Of a DNA stretch of 64,000 nucleotides, positions 44,075-53,246 are shown one piece after another (the first letter of the stretch is position 1; every line of letters begins with the position of its first letter). This DNA comes from Dysgonomonas sp. Marseille-P4361 (lineage in GTDB: Bacteria > Bacteroidota > Bacteroidia > Bacteroidales > Dysgonomonadaceae). Location of the stretch: NCBI RefSeq assembly GCF_900343125.1, contig NZ_OPYL01000006.1, positions 1 to 64,000 on the forward strand, in the 5' to 3' direction. Under the pieces are notes generated by a model. It worked only from the letters and a program-made list of their open reading frames with translations, had not been told where the DNA came from and did not search any database. Both the position numbers and the translations under genes were made by a program.

Positions 44075-44424
44075 CTACTCTTTGATTTCCTCCAAATCAA
44101 GACTTATTGTTGTATTGTCATATTTGTTGATTTGTCCGGTTCCTAAATCGACAAGGAAGCCTGGCCAAAACAAAATATTCCACAGCGTAGTTGCATTAAA
44201 GCCTGATTCAAGAAGAAATGGCTGAGTCTTGTAGCCTTCTTTTTTATTCTAGCTGTTGCTGTCCCATCGCTCCCGATTTCGGCCAATTTTACATTGCTAT
44301 CAGCATCGTATATTTTTGTCCCTTCCGGTCCAGAGAATGTAATGCTCTGTCTCGAATTTGTAAAAATTGTAGCACATGAGGATAACAATATGCAAATAGA
44401 AAATAAGAACAATAGTCTTTTCAT
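44075..44424 (-). pseudogene. Lipoprotein gene broken or frameshifted at an A_AAA_AAG site
   Basis: From the ATG at 44424 the frame gives a lipobox (LLSSC, Cys17), then a CATIFTNSRQSITF opening known from small Bacteroidetes lipoproteins, up to residue 62. At 44239-44245 (minus strand A AAA AAG) the frame must shift by -1 to continue as EGYKTQPFLL, NILFWPGFLVDLGTGQINKYD and DLEEIKE, ending at the TAG at 44075-44077 (116 aa). Without the shift, translation runs through unrelated sequence to 44143 (93 aa). The downstream part clearly belongs to the same protein: a GYK motif and a membrane-like FWPGFLVDLGTG segment are typical of this family. Either one A has been lost from the run, or frameshifting or slippage restores the product. 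Confidence 0.82.
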
Positions 44425-44582
44425 TGTATAGGGTTGTGTTTTGTTTAAGTTTAACAAAAATATAAATAAAAATAAATATTTCATAAAAATACAACTGTTT
44501 TTTAGTGCTATCTTTGATGTTTTAAAACCCAAATTGTATCCTAGCTGTTTATATGATATAACATCAACAAAAACGTTTAATT

Positions 44583-45194
44583 ATGAAAAGAATTTATGTC
44601 CTTTTGTTCTCTGTTATTTTATTGCTGTTTGTGTCTGGTGTAGGTTCTGTTCAAGCACAAATAGTAAGAGGTGGATTAAAGGCTGGAATAGATGTAGCAG
44701 ACCATAAAGTGAACTCCGATATATTGAAGGTTGGCAATCGTATAGGCTTTCAGGTAGGAGGTGTGTTGGAGATAAATATCCCTTTAACCGGATTTGGTGT
44801 AGAAACCGGAGTGTATTATGGGAATAAAAGTTATAAAGTAGAGAATAATGACCCGTTAGCTACCGGGGCTATTGAAGACTTGGAGTATGTAAGTGTACCT
44901 ATTAGCGTGAAGCAACGTATTTCCCTATTTGGTATTGTAGGCATGTATTTTACTGCTGGAGCATATGGAAACTATGGCTTCAATGGAGGTGAGTTGACTA
45001 TCAGTGGCAATACTTATAAGCAAAAAGAATTTCAAACCGGACTTGTCTTTGGTGCAGGTTTTAGCTTAATTAAGCATCTTGAGTTGGGGATGAATTACCG
45101 TTATAAATTAACCGATACATTCGATGGAGCACCTGAAGATTATATGAAGGTGGGTCGCCAAACATGGAGTGTTGGTTTAGCTTATTTGTTCTGA
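44583..45194 (+). CDS. Outer-membrane beta-barrel (PorT-like) protein
   Basis: 203 aa. A Sec signal (cleavage near VQAQ, about residue 22) is followed by eight or so amphipathic beta strands, with RGGLKAGIDVA at the start, GFGVETGVYYGNKSYKV and YFTAGAYGNYGFNGGEL in the middle, and a final SVGLAYLF ending in Phe. The pattern fits the OMP_b-brl_2 type small barrels. Function is unknown. It ends 8 bp before priA and may be cotranscribed with it. Confidence 0.86.
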   Translation: MKRIYVLLFSVILLLFVSGVGSVQAQIVRGGLKAGIDVADHKVNSDILKVGNRIGFQVGGVLEINIPLTGFGVETGVYYGNKSYKVENNDPLATGAIEDLEYVSVPISVKQRISLFGIVGMYFTAGAYGNYGFNGGELTISGNTYKQKEFQTGLVFGAGFSLIKHLELGMNYRYKLTDTFDGAPEDYMKVGRQTWSVGLAYLF

Positions 45195-45202
45195 GAAATT
45201 AA

Positions 45203-47644
45203 ATGAAACTATACGCAGACGTTGTATTACCTCTTCCTTTAGCTGGACTTTATACTTATAGCATCCCTACCGAATTTCAGAATACTATTTCTGAGGGAAG
45301 CCGAGTTATTGTACAGTTTGGAAAGAAGAAATTCTATACAGCGATTGTTGTAAAACTTTACCAGCCGAAAGAATTATTGTCTTCCATCAAGGATGTTTTG
45401 TCTACTTTGGAAGATTATCCTATAGTTACCCGTTCTCAGTTAGACTTCTGGGAGTGGGTCTCTTTTTATTATATGTGCTCTTTGGGCGAAGTGTATCGTG
45501 CTGCCCTTCCCTCGGCTTTAAAGTTGGAAAGCGAAACATATGTTTTTCTTAATTCATCATTCGAAGGGGAAGAGCCCTTGTCGGAGAAAGAAAAAAACGT
45601 TTTCTATCTTCTGTCCTCATCCAAAGGGTCGAGTATTTCGGAATTAGAGAAGCAGGCGAAATTGTCGAATGTGATTCCTGTAGTGAAGTCGCTTGTAGAT
45701 AAGGGTGCCGCTTTTATCAATGAGAATATTGAAAATAGCTATTCTGCCAAAACTTTGTCGGCTGTGCGCTTGGCAAGGAGTTATTCTGATGAGGAGCTGA
45801 ATGCTATATTGGATGATTTATCGAGAGCGAAGAAGCAGCAACATCTGTTGACAGTTTTTCTTTATATATCCGAAAATACAGATGTTGTAAAAAAGAAGCA
45901 GTTGCTTGAAAAGGCAGAAACTTCTTCTTCTGTTTTAGCAGAGCTTGTGAAAAAAGATATTCTGCATCTGTATGATTATGAAATCAGCCGGTTCGATTAT
46001 GGAGAAACAAATATTGATTCTGCTCACGAATTGAATGAATATCAGCAAGAGGCATATAATAAGATTCAGAAATCTTTCGAGACGAAAGATGTGACTTTGT
46101 TGTATGGGGTTACATCGAGTGGTAAGACTGAAATATATATTCAGCTCATAAAAGAAATTATCAGTACCGGAAAACAAGTGCTGTACTTATTGCCGGAGAT
46201 TGCTCTGACTGCACAAATTACCAATCGCTTAAAATCTGTTTTCGGAAACAAACTGGCTGTTTATCATTCAAAGTTTAATGATAACGAGCGTGCCGAAACT
46301 TGGAACAAGCTACTTTTGGACGATAGCGTGCAGGTGATTTTAGGTGCTCGATCGGCAGTTTTTCTTCCTTTTCGCAATTTAGGCTTAGTGATTGTTGATG
46401 AAGAGCACGAAAGTTCGTACAAACAGCAAGACCCTGCACCACGTTACAATGCACGAAATGCCTCAATAGTGTTAGCCGGTATGCAGAGTGCAAAAGTATT
46501 GCTGGGTACGGCTACACCTTCTATCGAAACATACTATAATGCTCAAGAAGGACGTTATGGTTTGGTAGAACTGACGAAAAGATATGAAAATATAGAGCTT
46601 CCTCAAGTTGAGGTAGTGAATATAAAAGAGTTGAGACGCAAGAAGCAAATGAAAACTTTTTTGTCTCCTCCTTTGATACAAAAAGTGGAAACCGCACTGT
46701 CTAAAAAGGAACAGGTTATCTTGTTTCAAAACCGACGGGGCTTTTCTTCTATGCTCGAATGCAAGACCTGTTCATGGGTTCCCCGTTGTTTGCATTGCGA
46801 TGTTAGTCTGACTTATCATAAAGGGCAGCGAATGATGGTTTGTCACTATTGTGGCGCTACCTATTCAGTTCCTTCTGAATGTCCCGAATGCCAGACGCCT
46901 ACCTTAGATACTCTAGGGTATGGAACAGAGCGGGTAGAAGAAGAGGTGTTGGAAATATTTCCAGATGTGTCTGTCGCTCGTATGGATCTGGATACAACAA
47001 GAGGGAAAAAAGCATATGAAAATATTATATCCAAGTTTGAAGACGGAGAAACAGAACTTCTGATTGGTACACAAATGGTAACAAAAGGACTCGATTTCGA
47101 CAATGTATCGGTCGTGGGAGTCCTCAATGCAGATAATTTGTTGAATTACCCCGATTTCAGAGCATACGAAAAAGCCTATCAGCTGATGACACAGGTTAGT
47201 GGACGTGCCGGAAGAAAAAACAAGAGGGGGCTGGTTGTCCTACAAACGTCGCATCCGTCTCATGCTATAATAAATTTCGTGAAGCGAAATGATTATGCAT
47301 CCTTCTATAAAATGCAGTTGGAAGAGAGACATCTGTTTCGTTATCCACCATACTATCGTCTAATAAATATAGTTTTAAGAAGCAGGGATGAGCGACAAGT
47401 TGAGGCCGCGGCTTTGCGATTTACTCAGTCATTGAAACAGAGTCTTGGCGATAGGGTCTTAGGCCCGGGTAAACCTCCTGTTTCTCGCGTTCAGTCTTTG
47501 TATATTCGAAACATACTTCTCAAAATAGAGAATAATGCATCTATCCGAAAAGTGCGGGAAACAATTGAGTATTATCAGAATCTTATCTCTTCCGATCCTG
47601 CGTTTAAATCAATATTGCTGTATTATGACGTTGATCCTGTGTAA
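45203..47644 (+). CDS. priA: Primosomal protein N' (replication restart helicase PriA)
   Basis: 813 aa. It reloads the replisome at stalled forks. The order is standard: an N-terminal DNA-binding domain (about 1-200), Walker A in LYGVTSSGKTEIYIQLI, the DEEH box in VDEEHESSYKQQ, the zinc-binding cysteines (CKTC, CLHC, CHYC, CPEC) and helicase motifs V/VI (MVTKGLDFDNV, QVSGRAGR). Confidence 0.98.
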   Translation: MKLYADVVLPLPLAGLYTYSIPTEFQNTISEGSRVIVQFGKKKFYTAIVVKLYQPKELLSSIKDVLSTLEDYPIVTRSQLDFWEWVSFYYMCSLGEVYRAALPSALKLESETYVFLNSSFEGEEPLSEKEKNVFYLLSSSKGSSISELEKQAKLSNVIPVVKSLVDKGAAFINENIENSYSAKTLSAVRLARSYSDEELNAILDDLSRAKKQQHLLTVFLYISENTDVVKKKQLLEKAETSSSVLAELVKKDILHLYDYEISRFDYGETNIDSAHELNEYQQEAYNKIQKSFETKDVTLLYGVTSSGKTEIYIQLIKEIISTGKQVLYLLPEIALTAQITNRLKSVFGNKLAVYHSKFNDNERAETWNKLLLDDSVQVILGARSAVFLPFRNLGLVIVDEEHESSYKQQDPAPRYNARNASIVLAGMQSAKVLLGTATPSIETYYNAQEGRYGLVELTKRYENIELPQVEVVNIKELRRKKQMKTFLSPPLIQKVETALSKKEQVILFQNRRGFSSMLECKTCSWVPRCLHCDVSLTYHKGQRMMVCHYCGATYSVPSECPECQTPTLDTLGYGTERVEEEVLEIFPDVSVARMDLDTTRGKKAYENIISKFEDGETELLIGTQMVTKGLDFDNVSVVGVLNADNLLNYPDFRAYEKAYQLMTQVSGRAGRKNKRGLVVLQTSHPSHAIINFVKRNDYASFYKMQLEERHLFRYPPYYRLINIVLRSRDERQVEAAALRFTQSLKQSLGDRVLGPGKPPVSRVQSLYIRNILLKIENNASIRKVRETIEYYQNLISSDPAFKSILLYYDVDPV

Positions 47645-47707
47645 TCTGTAAAAGTGAGTCATTTATGTATTTAAGTTTTTTTATCTCTCAAATTGAAACG
47701 TTTTGCG

Positions 47708-47715
47708 TAAATTTG
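47708..47715 (+). promoter_or_regulatory. -7 promoter box for the PBP1A operon
   Basis: TAAATTTG followed by C, 32 bp upstream of the start codon. No convincing -33 box is seen. Confidence 0.5.
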
Positions 47716-47747
47716 CCAGTTCAAAGACTTATATCTCTTTATAAAAT

Positions 47748-50117
47748 ATGAATAAAGAAGCGAAATCAAAAAAGAAAAACCTGCTATCAAGCTCAGTTTC
47801 AAAGAAAATAGTAAAAGGAATGTGGATTGCTTTTGCATGTGTTATACTGTCAATAGCTACACTTTTCGGACTTATCAATGCAGGCTATATAGGTTACCTT
47901 CCTCCGATAGAGGATTTGCAAAACCCAATCGATAAATATGCCTCTCAGGTATATTCTTCTGATGGTGTTTTCTTAGGCACTTTTTCTCAAGATAAAAACA
48001 ATAGAATATATTCAGATTTTGACGAATTACCTGATTATTTAGTTGAGGGACTTGTAGCTACCGAGGATGCCCGTTTTTATTCTCACTCCGGAATCGATGT
48101 GAGAGGTCTTGGGCGTGCCGTGTTTAAAACACTGACCGGGCAAAAAGTAAGCGGGGGTAGTACAATATCTCAGCAATTGGCAAAACAATTATATTCTCCC
48201 CGAGCAGAAAATGTTATGGAGAGAGTGCTACAAAAACCGATAGAATGGGTTATTGCTGTTAAGCTGGAGAGATATTACACAAAAGATGAAATTATAAATC
48301 TCTATCTAAATAAATATGACTTTGGTTACAATGCTGTAGGTATAGAATCTGCCTCTCGTGTTTATTTTAATAAAGAACCGAGAAATTTAAAGATAGAAGA
48401 AGCAGCTCTACTTGTGGGTATGTGTAATAATTCATCTTTGTACAACCCTAGAACAAGACCAGAGTTGACAATGCAGCGTCGTAATATCGTGTTTGCGCAG
48501 ATGGAGAAATATGGATATATAACTTCAGCACAACGCGACTCGTTAAGACAGTTACCTTTAGAACTTGATTTCAAAAGATCTAGCCATATAGAAGGGCTTG
48601 CTCCATATTTCAGAGAATATCTGAGAATAATAATGGGGGCAAAAAAACCGGAAAAGAAAAACTATTTGTCGTGGCAGACAGATCAATATGCCAGAGACTC
48701 TGTTAGTTGGGAAAACGATGCATTGTATGGGTGGTGTAATAAAAACAAGAAACCTGATGGATCTAATTACAATTTAGGAACAGATGGACTTAAGATATAT
48801 ACTACAATCGATTCTCGTATGCAACAATATGCCGAAGAAGCTATGACTGAGCATATGAGTAAAGAGGTGCAACCTAAATTTGATAAAGAGAAGAAAGGAC
48901 GCAGTTATGCTCCTTATGCCAGAGCATTTAGTAAGGATGTGGATGCTTTGCTAAAGAGAGCGATGAAGATCACAGACAGATATCGTAATCATAAGAAAGA
49001 AGGAATGTCTGATGAAGAAATCTACAAAGTTTTTCAGCAGCCGGCTAAAATGACTGTCTTTTCTTGGAAAGGAGAAATAGACACCACGATGACGCCTCTC
49101 GATTCTATCAGATACCATAAAGGAATTTTGCGTTCTGGTTTTATGGCTATGGACGTGCATACCGGGCATGTAAAGGCCTATGTAGGAGGTATCGATTATA
49201 AGTATTTTAAATACGATATGGCTACACAGGGGCGCCGTCAGGTAGGTTCCACAATCAAACCATTCTTGTACACTTTGGCTATGGAAGAAGGTTTCACTCC
49301 GTGCGATGAAATGCTTCATGTAGAACAAGTTCAATACGATGAGAACGGACGCGAATACCGTCCTAAAAACTCTAATGCTCAGCGAGTAGGTGAGATGGTA
49401 ACTATAAAATGGGGTTTGCAAGCATCAGATAACTGGGTGACCGCTTATTTGATGGGCAAGACTTCTCCATATACATTCCGACAAATGTTGTATTCTTTCG
49501 GGTTGACAGGAAGGATAGATCCTGTTATTTCTATGGCATTGGGAACTCCTGAAGTTTCGGTAGCCGAAATGACAGCTGCATATACAGCTTTTGCTAACAA
49601 AGGGGTACGTGCCAATGCTCGTTATGTGACTCGCATCGAAGATTCGTACGGAAATGTAATAGCCGATGATGTATTCTTACCAATGCATAATGAGGTCTTT
49701 AGTCCGGGTGCATATGTGAAAATGATAGATATGCTTAGAGGAGTTATCGATGGGGGAACAGGTAGCCGTGTAAGAAGAATTTATGGATTGACTGCTCCGA
49801 TGGGAGGTAAGACCGGAACAACCAACGACAACTCTGATGGGTGGTTTGTTGGCTTCACTCCAAGTCTTTCTGCTGCTACTTGGGTTGGGGGAGAAGATTA
49901 CCCTATCCACTTCGACAGAACAGCCGATGGGCAAGGGGCAAGTACGGCTCTGCCTATATTTGGCTTGTTTATGAAGAAAGTATATGCTAACCCGGAATTA
50001 GGATACAGTCAGAGTGAACAGTTTGAGACTGTTCCGGGATATAGTGTTTGCGATGAGGTGAAAAATACATTGCCCGAAGCTACCAATGAGGTGGAAATAG
50101 ATAAAATGTTTAAATAA
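47748..50117 (+). CDS. Penicillin-binding protein 1A (bifunctional)
   Basis: 789 aa. A cytoplasmic basic N-terminus and one transmembrane helix (about residues 27-48) are followed by a GT51 transglycosylase domain with EDARFYSHSGID and GGSTISQQLAKQLY. The transpeptidase domain has the SxxK motif in GSTIKPFLY, SDN in ASDNWVT and KTGTTND. It polymerises and crosslinks peptidoglycan in the periplasm. It is followed 18 bp later by the GYF_2/CD225 gene. Confidence 0.96.
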   Translation: MNKEAKSKKKNLLSSSVSKKIVKGMWIAFACVILSIATLFGLINAGYIGYLPPIEDLQNPIDKYASQVYSSDGVFLGTFSQDKNNRIYSDFDELPDYLVEGLVATEDARFYSHSGIDVRGLGRAVFKTLTGQKVSGGSTISQQLAKQLYSPRAENVMERVLQKPIEWVIAVKLERYYTKDEIINLYLNKYDFGYNAVGIESASRVYFNKEPRNLKIEEAALLVGMCNNSSLYNPRTRPELTMQRRNIVFAQMEKYGYITSAQRDSLRQLPLELDFKRSSHIEGLAPYFREYLRIIMGAKKPEKKNYLSWQTDQYARDSVSWENDALYGWCNKNKKPDGSNYNLGTDGLKIYTTIDSRMQQYAEEAMTEHMSKEVQPKFDKEKKGRSYAPYARAFSKDVDALLKRAMKITDRYRNHKKEGMSDEEIYKVFQQPAKMTVFSWKGEIDTTMTPLDSIRYHKGILRSGFMAMDVHTGHVKAYVGGIDYKYFKYDMATQGRRQVGSTIKPFLYTLAMEEGFTPCDEMLHVEQVQYDENGREYRPKNSNAQRVGEMVTIKWGLQASDNWVTAYLMGKTSPYTFRQMLYSFGLTGRIDPVISMALGTPEVSVAEMTAAYTAFANKGVRANARYVTRIEDSYGNVIADDVFLPMHNEVFSPGAYVKMIDMLRGVIDGGTGSRVRRIYGLTAPMGGKTGTTNDNSDGWFVGFTPSLSAATWVGGEDYPIHFDRTADGQGASTALPIFGLFMKKVYANPELGYSQSEQFETVPGYSVCDEVKNTLPEATNEVEIDKMFK

Positions 50118-50135
50118 GCCTTACCTCTTCTCTGA

Positions 50136-50675
50136 ATGTCTAAATTCTACTATATAAATGATGTGACAAAGCAGCAATGTGGACCTTTCGAACCTGAAAG
50201 GTTGCAGCAGCTAGGGATACGTCGTGAAACAATGGTTTGGCAGTCAGGGATGCCCGATTGGATGAAGGCTGAGGATGTAGAAGCGTTATCCTTCCTTTTT
50301 GACCCAAAGGCATCGGTACCTCGTCCCGAAAAAGTAGAACCCATTGAAATAAACGAACCTGATTTGTCAAGACCGATTAATCTGGATTCTGGTTTTAAGT
50401 CAGAGCAAAAGGAAGGTCAGAACAGTATTCCTCCAATGCCAAAGAACTGGATGACGGAGTCTGTGGTGTTGTCTATTCTATGTTGTTCTCCTATCAGTGT
50501 TGTAGGGATATATAATGCATCGAAGGTAGAAAAGCTTTATTCAGAAGGCAGGTATGCCGAGTCTTTAAGAACGTCTGATCTGGCTCGCAACTGGGCATTG
50601 CTTGGTATTCTTTTCTTGCCTGTATGCTATATGATTTTCTTTTTCTTTAATATGCTTGCTGTTTCGCTTGGATAA
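50136..50675 (+). CDS. GYF_2 (DUF4339) and CD225 domain membrane protein
   Basis: 179 aa. The N-terminal GYF_2 domain (about 1-55) shows YYINDVTKQQCGPFEPERLQ and MVWQSGMPDWMKAEDV. A linker (about 56-105) leads to a CD225/dispanin-like region with two membrane segments, around SVVLSILCCSPISVVGIYNASKV and NWALLGILFLPVCYMIFFFF (each read in part). Function is unknown; the GYF_2 part may bind partners at the inner membrane. It is 10 bp from the DUF2752 gene. Confidence 0.9.
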   Translation: MSKFYYINDVTKQQCGPFEPERLQQLGIRRETMVWQSGMPDWMKAEDVEALSFLFDPKASVPRPEKVEPIEINEPDLSRPINLDSGFKSEQKEGQNSIPPMPKNWMTESVVLSILCCSPISVVGIYNASKVEKLYSEGRYAESLRTSDLARNWALLGILFLPVCYMIFFFFNMLAVSLG

Positions 50676-50685
50676 ATAATATAAT

Positions 50686-51075
50686 TTGGCATCTGAAAGG
50701 AAATATTATTGGCGGAGATTTGGCGCTATTGCTTTTGTGCTGATCATAGGTGGGCTTATTTTTTATTTGTTTAGTCCCGAAGATTCACAATTCTTTCCTC
50801 AGTGCCCATTTCATTATCTGACAGGGCTTGATTGTCCCGGATGTGGTTCGCAGCGGGCTATACATCATTTACTGCATTTCAGATTTACAGAAGCTTTGCG
50901 TAGCAATCCATTGCTGGTTGTGGCAATTCCTTATGCCATACTCGGAGTATATATAGAATACTTCGGGGGCAAAGAAAAATGCCCCCGAGTGAAACAGCTA
51001 TTCTATAATAGAACAGCTATAATAGTAGTGTTGATAATTATCGTATTGTTCTGGATTGGCCGCAATCTTTTCTGA
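50686..51075 (+). CDS. DUF2752 membrane protein
   Basis: 129 aa from a TTG start, the only start codon that fits (no ATG precedes the conserved part), 10 bp after the previous stop. The family hallmark is CPFHYLTGLDCPGCGSQRA (Cys-Pro, Cys-Pro-Gly-Cys-Gly, Arg-Ala). Three hydrophobic segments are seen. Function is unknown. It converges on the TraB/GumN gene with only 2 bp between the stops. Confidence 0.88.
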   Translation: MASERKYYWRRFGAIAFVLIIGGLIFYLFSPEDSQFFPQCPFHYLTGLDCPGCGSQRAIHHLLHFRFTEALRSNPLLVVAIPYAILGVYIEYFGGKEKCPRVKQLFYNRTAIIVVLIIIVLFWIGRNLF

Positions 51076-51077
51076 TT

Positions 51078-52007
51078 TTATTTAATGGCCTCTACTCTGT
51101 ATCCTTTTTTCGCCAATTGATAAAGCAGGCCTTCTTCACCTGCAAGGTGTAAAGCTCCTACAGCGATAAGAGACGATTTCTCTTTCATTATCTGAGGGAG
51201 TTTCTCCAGCCACTTGTTGTTGCGATCTTTGTTGATTGCATTCTCATATGTTTTCGACATCTTACAAGGATCATCAGGGTTGTTGAAAGCAAGATTATAC
51301 ATCTCTGTTAGATTTTTAGCTCTGTAGTAATTATCCAATTGCTTTACAGATTTTATCATATAATCTTTATTTTTCAGGTTTGTCGCACAAACTAAGCTTT
51401 TAGCTTGACTTTCTATGGGTTCGGCATCGAATAAAGCATAGATTTGATCTTCTACGGTTTCTAATCCTAAAAGAGATTTCCCTTTTTCGGAAGCTATGCG
51501 TTGTACATAAGCGTCAATTGCTTCGTGTGACATAGGGTTGAATGTAGGGAATACTTTAGTGTATAGAGTGATAGAATACAGCATAGAGATCATGCCCGGT
51601 TTGAAGCCTTGAAATTGCTCCATTCCAGCCTGTCCATTATAAAGGTCTTTAAGCCCTTCGTCCAGCAGTCTGTACTCTTCAGTAGTCAAAATAGAAGAAT
51701 AAGGTTTGTCGGCAGGCATTATCGAAGCTTGTTGCAACTTCGCTTGCATTGCCATCTGGTCAGCCATAAGAAGTTCGCCGACTGTTTGCTCTGTATCTTC
51801 TATCACTTTTTTAAGCCCGGGAATACTATCCACAAAGCTAACATGTGTGAGATGGTGTGTACCTAGTATATAAGATGGTTTGCTTAGTCCGTTGCCGGAT
51901 ATTTTCCATAGCAGTGCGCCGGTATATTTGCTGCTGCTCTGTGCTATTGCCAGCACAGAAAATGATGCAAGCATAAATGTGATAATAAGCGTTTTTGTTA
52001 ATTTCAT
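51078..52007 (-). CDS. TraB/GumN family protein
   Basis: 309 aa. A Sec signal (cleavage near AIAQ, residue 22) precedes a TraB/GumN domain recognised from YILGTHHLTH (GTxH near the N-terminus), a GLETVEDQI segment in the middle and LIAVGALHLAGEEGLLYQL at the end. The family is related to metal-dependent Tiki-type proteases, so an envelope metalloprotease is possible but unproven here. It is the third gene of the sigma factor operon. Confidence 0.9.
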   Translation of the reverse strand: MKLTKTLIITFMLASFSVLAIAQSSSKYTGALLWKISGNGLSKPSYILGTHHLTHVSFVDSIPGLKKVIEDTEQTVGELLMADQMAMQAKLQQASIMPADKPYSSILTTEEYRLLDEGLKDLYNGQAGMEQFQGFKPGMISMLYSITLYTKVFPTFNPMSHEAIDAYVQRIASEKGKSLLGLETVEDQIYALFDAEPIESQAKSLVCATNLKNKDYMIKSVKQLDNYYRAKNLTEMYNLAFNNPDDPCKMSKTYENAINKDRNNKWLEKLPQIMKEKSSLIAVGALHLAGEEGLLYQLAKKGYRVEAIK

Positions 52008-52027
52008 AAAGCTAAGTATGTATTAAA

Positions 52028-52591
52028 TTAAATATTTTCTTTTTCAAACTCTTCTACTTCCTTTATTGCTTCTTCTAGTTTCTTGATGTTGTTCCAATAA
52101 AGAAGTTTATATGTGATAATAACTCCGATAAAGGCGATGGACATCGCAATGATAAAAGCTGTAGGTCGTATTGATTTATCAGAAAATTCCAAATATCCTA
52201 AAAGCATAACCAGCCCAACAAACCATATAATGCCAATCACAAATTCCTTGAAAATTATCTTTCTATACCAATATACCTGATTTGAGATTTGAGTTATGCT
52301 TTGGTGTGCTATATCTATTTCTTTCAACTTTCTTACTTTGTATAATTGCCAGAAAAAGCCTAAGATAACACTAACCGTATAGATAATAAAAACAGATAAA
52401 TGATTCGAAAAAACAGGATATGCTATAAGTAAGCATATAATCATTAAGGTTCTTCCTAGCTTCTCGTATTTGAGCAGGCTATTGAAAGCACTATGCCCTT
52501 CATTCGATAACATTTTTTCAATTTTTTGTTCGTCAATCGAAGGGCTTATGTTGGTCTCTTGCCAAGCTTTTTTTATATTGTCTAAATCCAT
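52028..52591 (-). CDS. Sigma-factor-linked membrane protein
   Basis: 187 aa. A short cytoplasmic N-terminus (LDNIKKAWQETN ... QKIEKML) precedes four transmembrane segments (about residues 48-66, 69-85, 118-135 and 146-164) and a charged C-terminal helix. Proteins of this shape directly follow sigma factors in Bacteroidetes. By position it may act as an anti-sigma or sensing partner, but no canonical anti-sigma domain (such as ZAS) can be seen. It lies 5 bp after the sigma factor. Confidence 0.8.
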   Translation of the reverse strand: MDLDNIKKAWQETNISPSIDEQKIEKMLSNEGHSAFNSLLKYEKLGRTLMIICLLIAYPVFSNHLSVFIIYTVSVILGFFWQLYKVRKLKEIDIAHQSITQISNQVYWYRKIIFKEFVIGIIWFVGLVMLLGYLEFSDKSIRPTAFIIAMSIAFIGVIITYKLLYWNNIKKLEEAIKEVEEFEKENI

Positions 52592-52596
52592 ATAGA

Positions 52597-53088
52597 TTAG
52601 TTATTATCGTTGTTTGACATAAATCTTAATTTTTCTTTTATTCTGCTCAGTTTTGTAGCCACATTTGTGACCGATAGTCCCGTGATGTCAGCAATTTCCT
52701 TGTATGATTTATCGTCCAGATAGAGAAGAACCAAGGCTCTTTCTATTTTTCCGAGTCGACCAATTAGTCTGTACAATTCTTGTATCTGATCATTGCTTTC
52801 TGTAATTTCAGGAATGTCCATCGTAATATCCACATAGGGAATGTTTTTCTTGCCTCTCCTGTAAAAAGATACACATGTGTTTAGGGCAATCCGGTATATC
52901 CACGTCGAGTATTTACTTTCACCCCTGAAGGATGGGTAGGCTTTCCATAAGTTCAGAACTATTTCCTGATATAAATCGCTGATAGGGTTCTCCTTATCTA
53001 CGTAAAAAGAGGCAACTTTGAATATAATACCCTCATTCTGGCGTATCATATCTAAGAATTGTGCGTCACTCTCTTTGCGTAATGTCAT
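52597..53088 (-). CDS. ECF-type RNA polymerase sigma factor
   Basis: 163 aa from the ATG at 53088; extending upstream to 53229 would add 47 basic, unconserved residues that overlap the divergent promoter. Region 2 is present (DLYQEIVLNLWKAYPSFRG, YSTWIYRIALNTCVSFYRR) and region 4 (LDDKSYKEIADITGLSVTNVATKLSRIKEKL) contains the helix-turn-helix. It probably controls this three-gene unit and an unknown regulon. It is the first gene of the sigma - membrane protein - TraB operon. Confidence 0.94.
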   Translation of the reverse strand: MTLRKESDAQFLDMIRQNEGIIFKVASFYVDKENPISDLYQEIVLNLWKAYPSFRGESKYSTWIYRIALNTCVSFYRRGKKNIPYVDITMDIPEITESNDQIQELYRLIGRLGKIERALVLLYLDDKSYKEIADITGLSVTNVATKLSRIKEKLRFMSNNDNN

Positions 53089-53190
53089 TTTTATTTTATG
53101 TGTTTTATTTATATGTCGCAGGATTTGTCTTATAATCACAAATTTTAGAAGAATTTTTAGTTTAAGCAACTTTTCTCTCTCTTTATGGTT

Positions 53191-53221
53191 GATTGATTCC
53201 CGCTTATATTTCGTATTTTTG
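53191..53221 (+). promoter_or_regulatory. Bacteroidetes-type promoter for the lipoprotein deformylase
   Basis: TTG (53191-53193), a 20-bp spacer and TATTTTTG (53214-53221), 25 bp upstream of the GTG start. Confidence 0.6.
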
Positions 53222-53246
53222 TACAACAATCTAATAAGTTTATATT

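Noticed and set aside
44150-44238. Stimulatory pseudoknot or stem downstream of the A_AAA_AAG site
   Set aside because: Only 4-bp stems could be drawn; none is at the right distance with convincing stability.
44441-44707. 88-residue ORF overlapping the start of the outer-membrane barrel gene
   Set aside because: It overlaps the 5' end of the barrel gene in another frame, and its composition reads as a shadow; the barrel frame has a clear signal peptide.
53089-53229. 47-residue extension of the sigma factor
   Set aside because: It is lysine/leucine rich and unlike region 1 of ECF factors; the ATG at 53088 gives the family's normal start.
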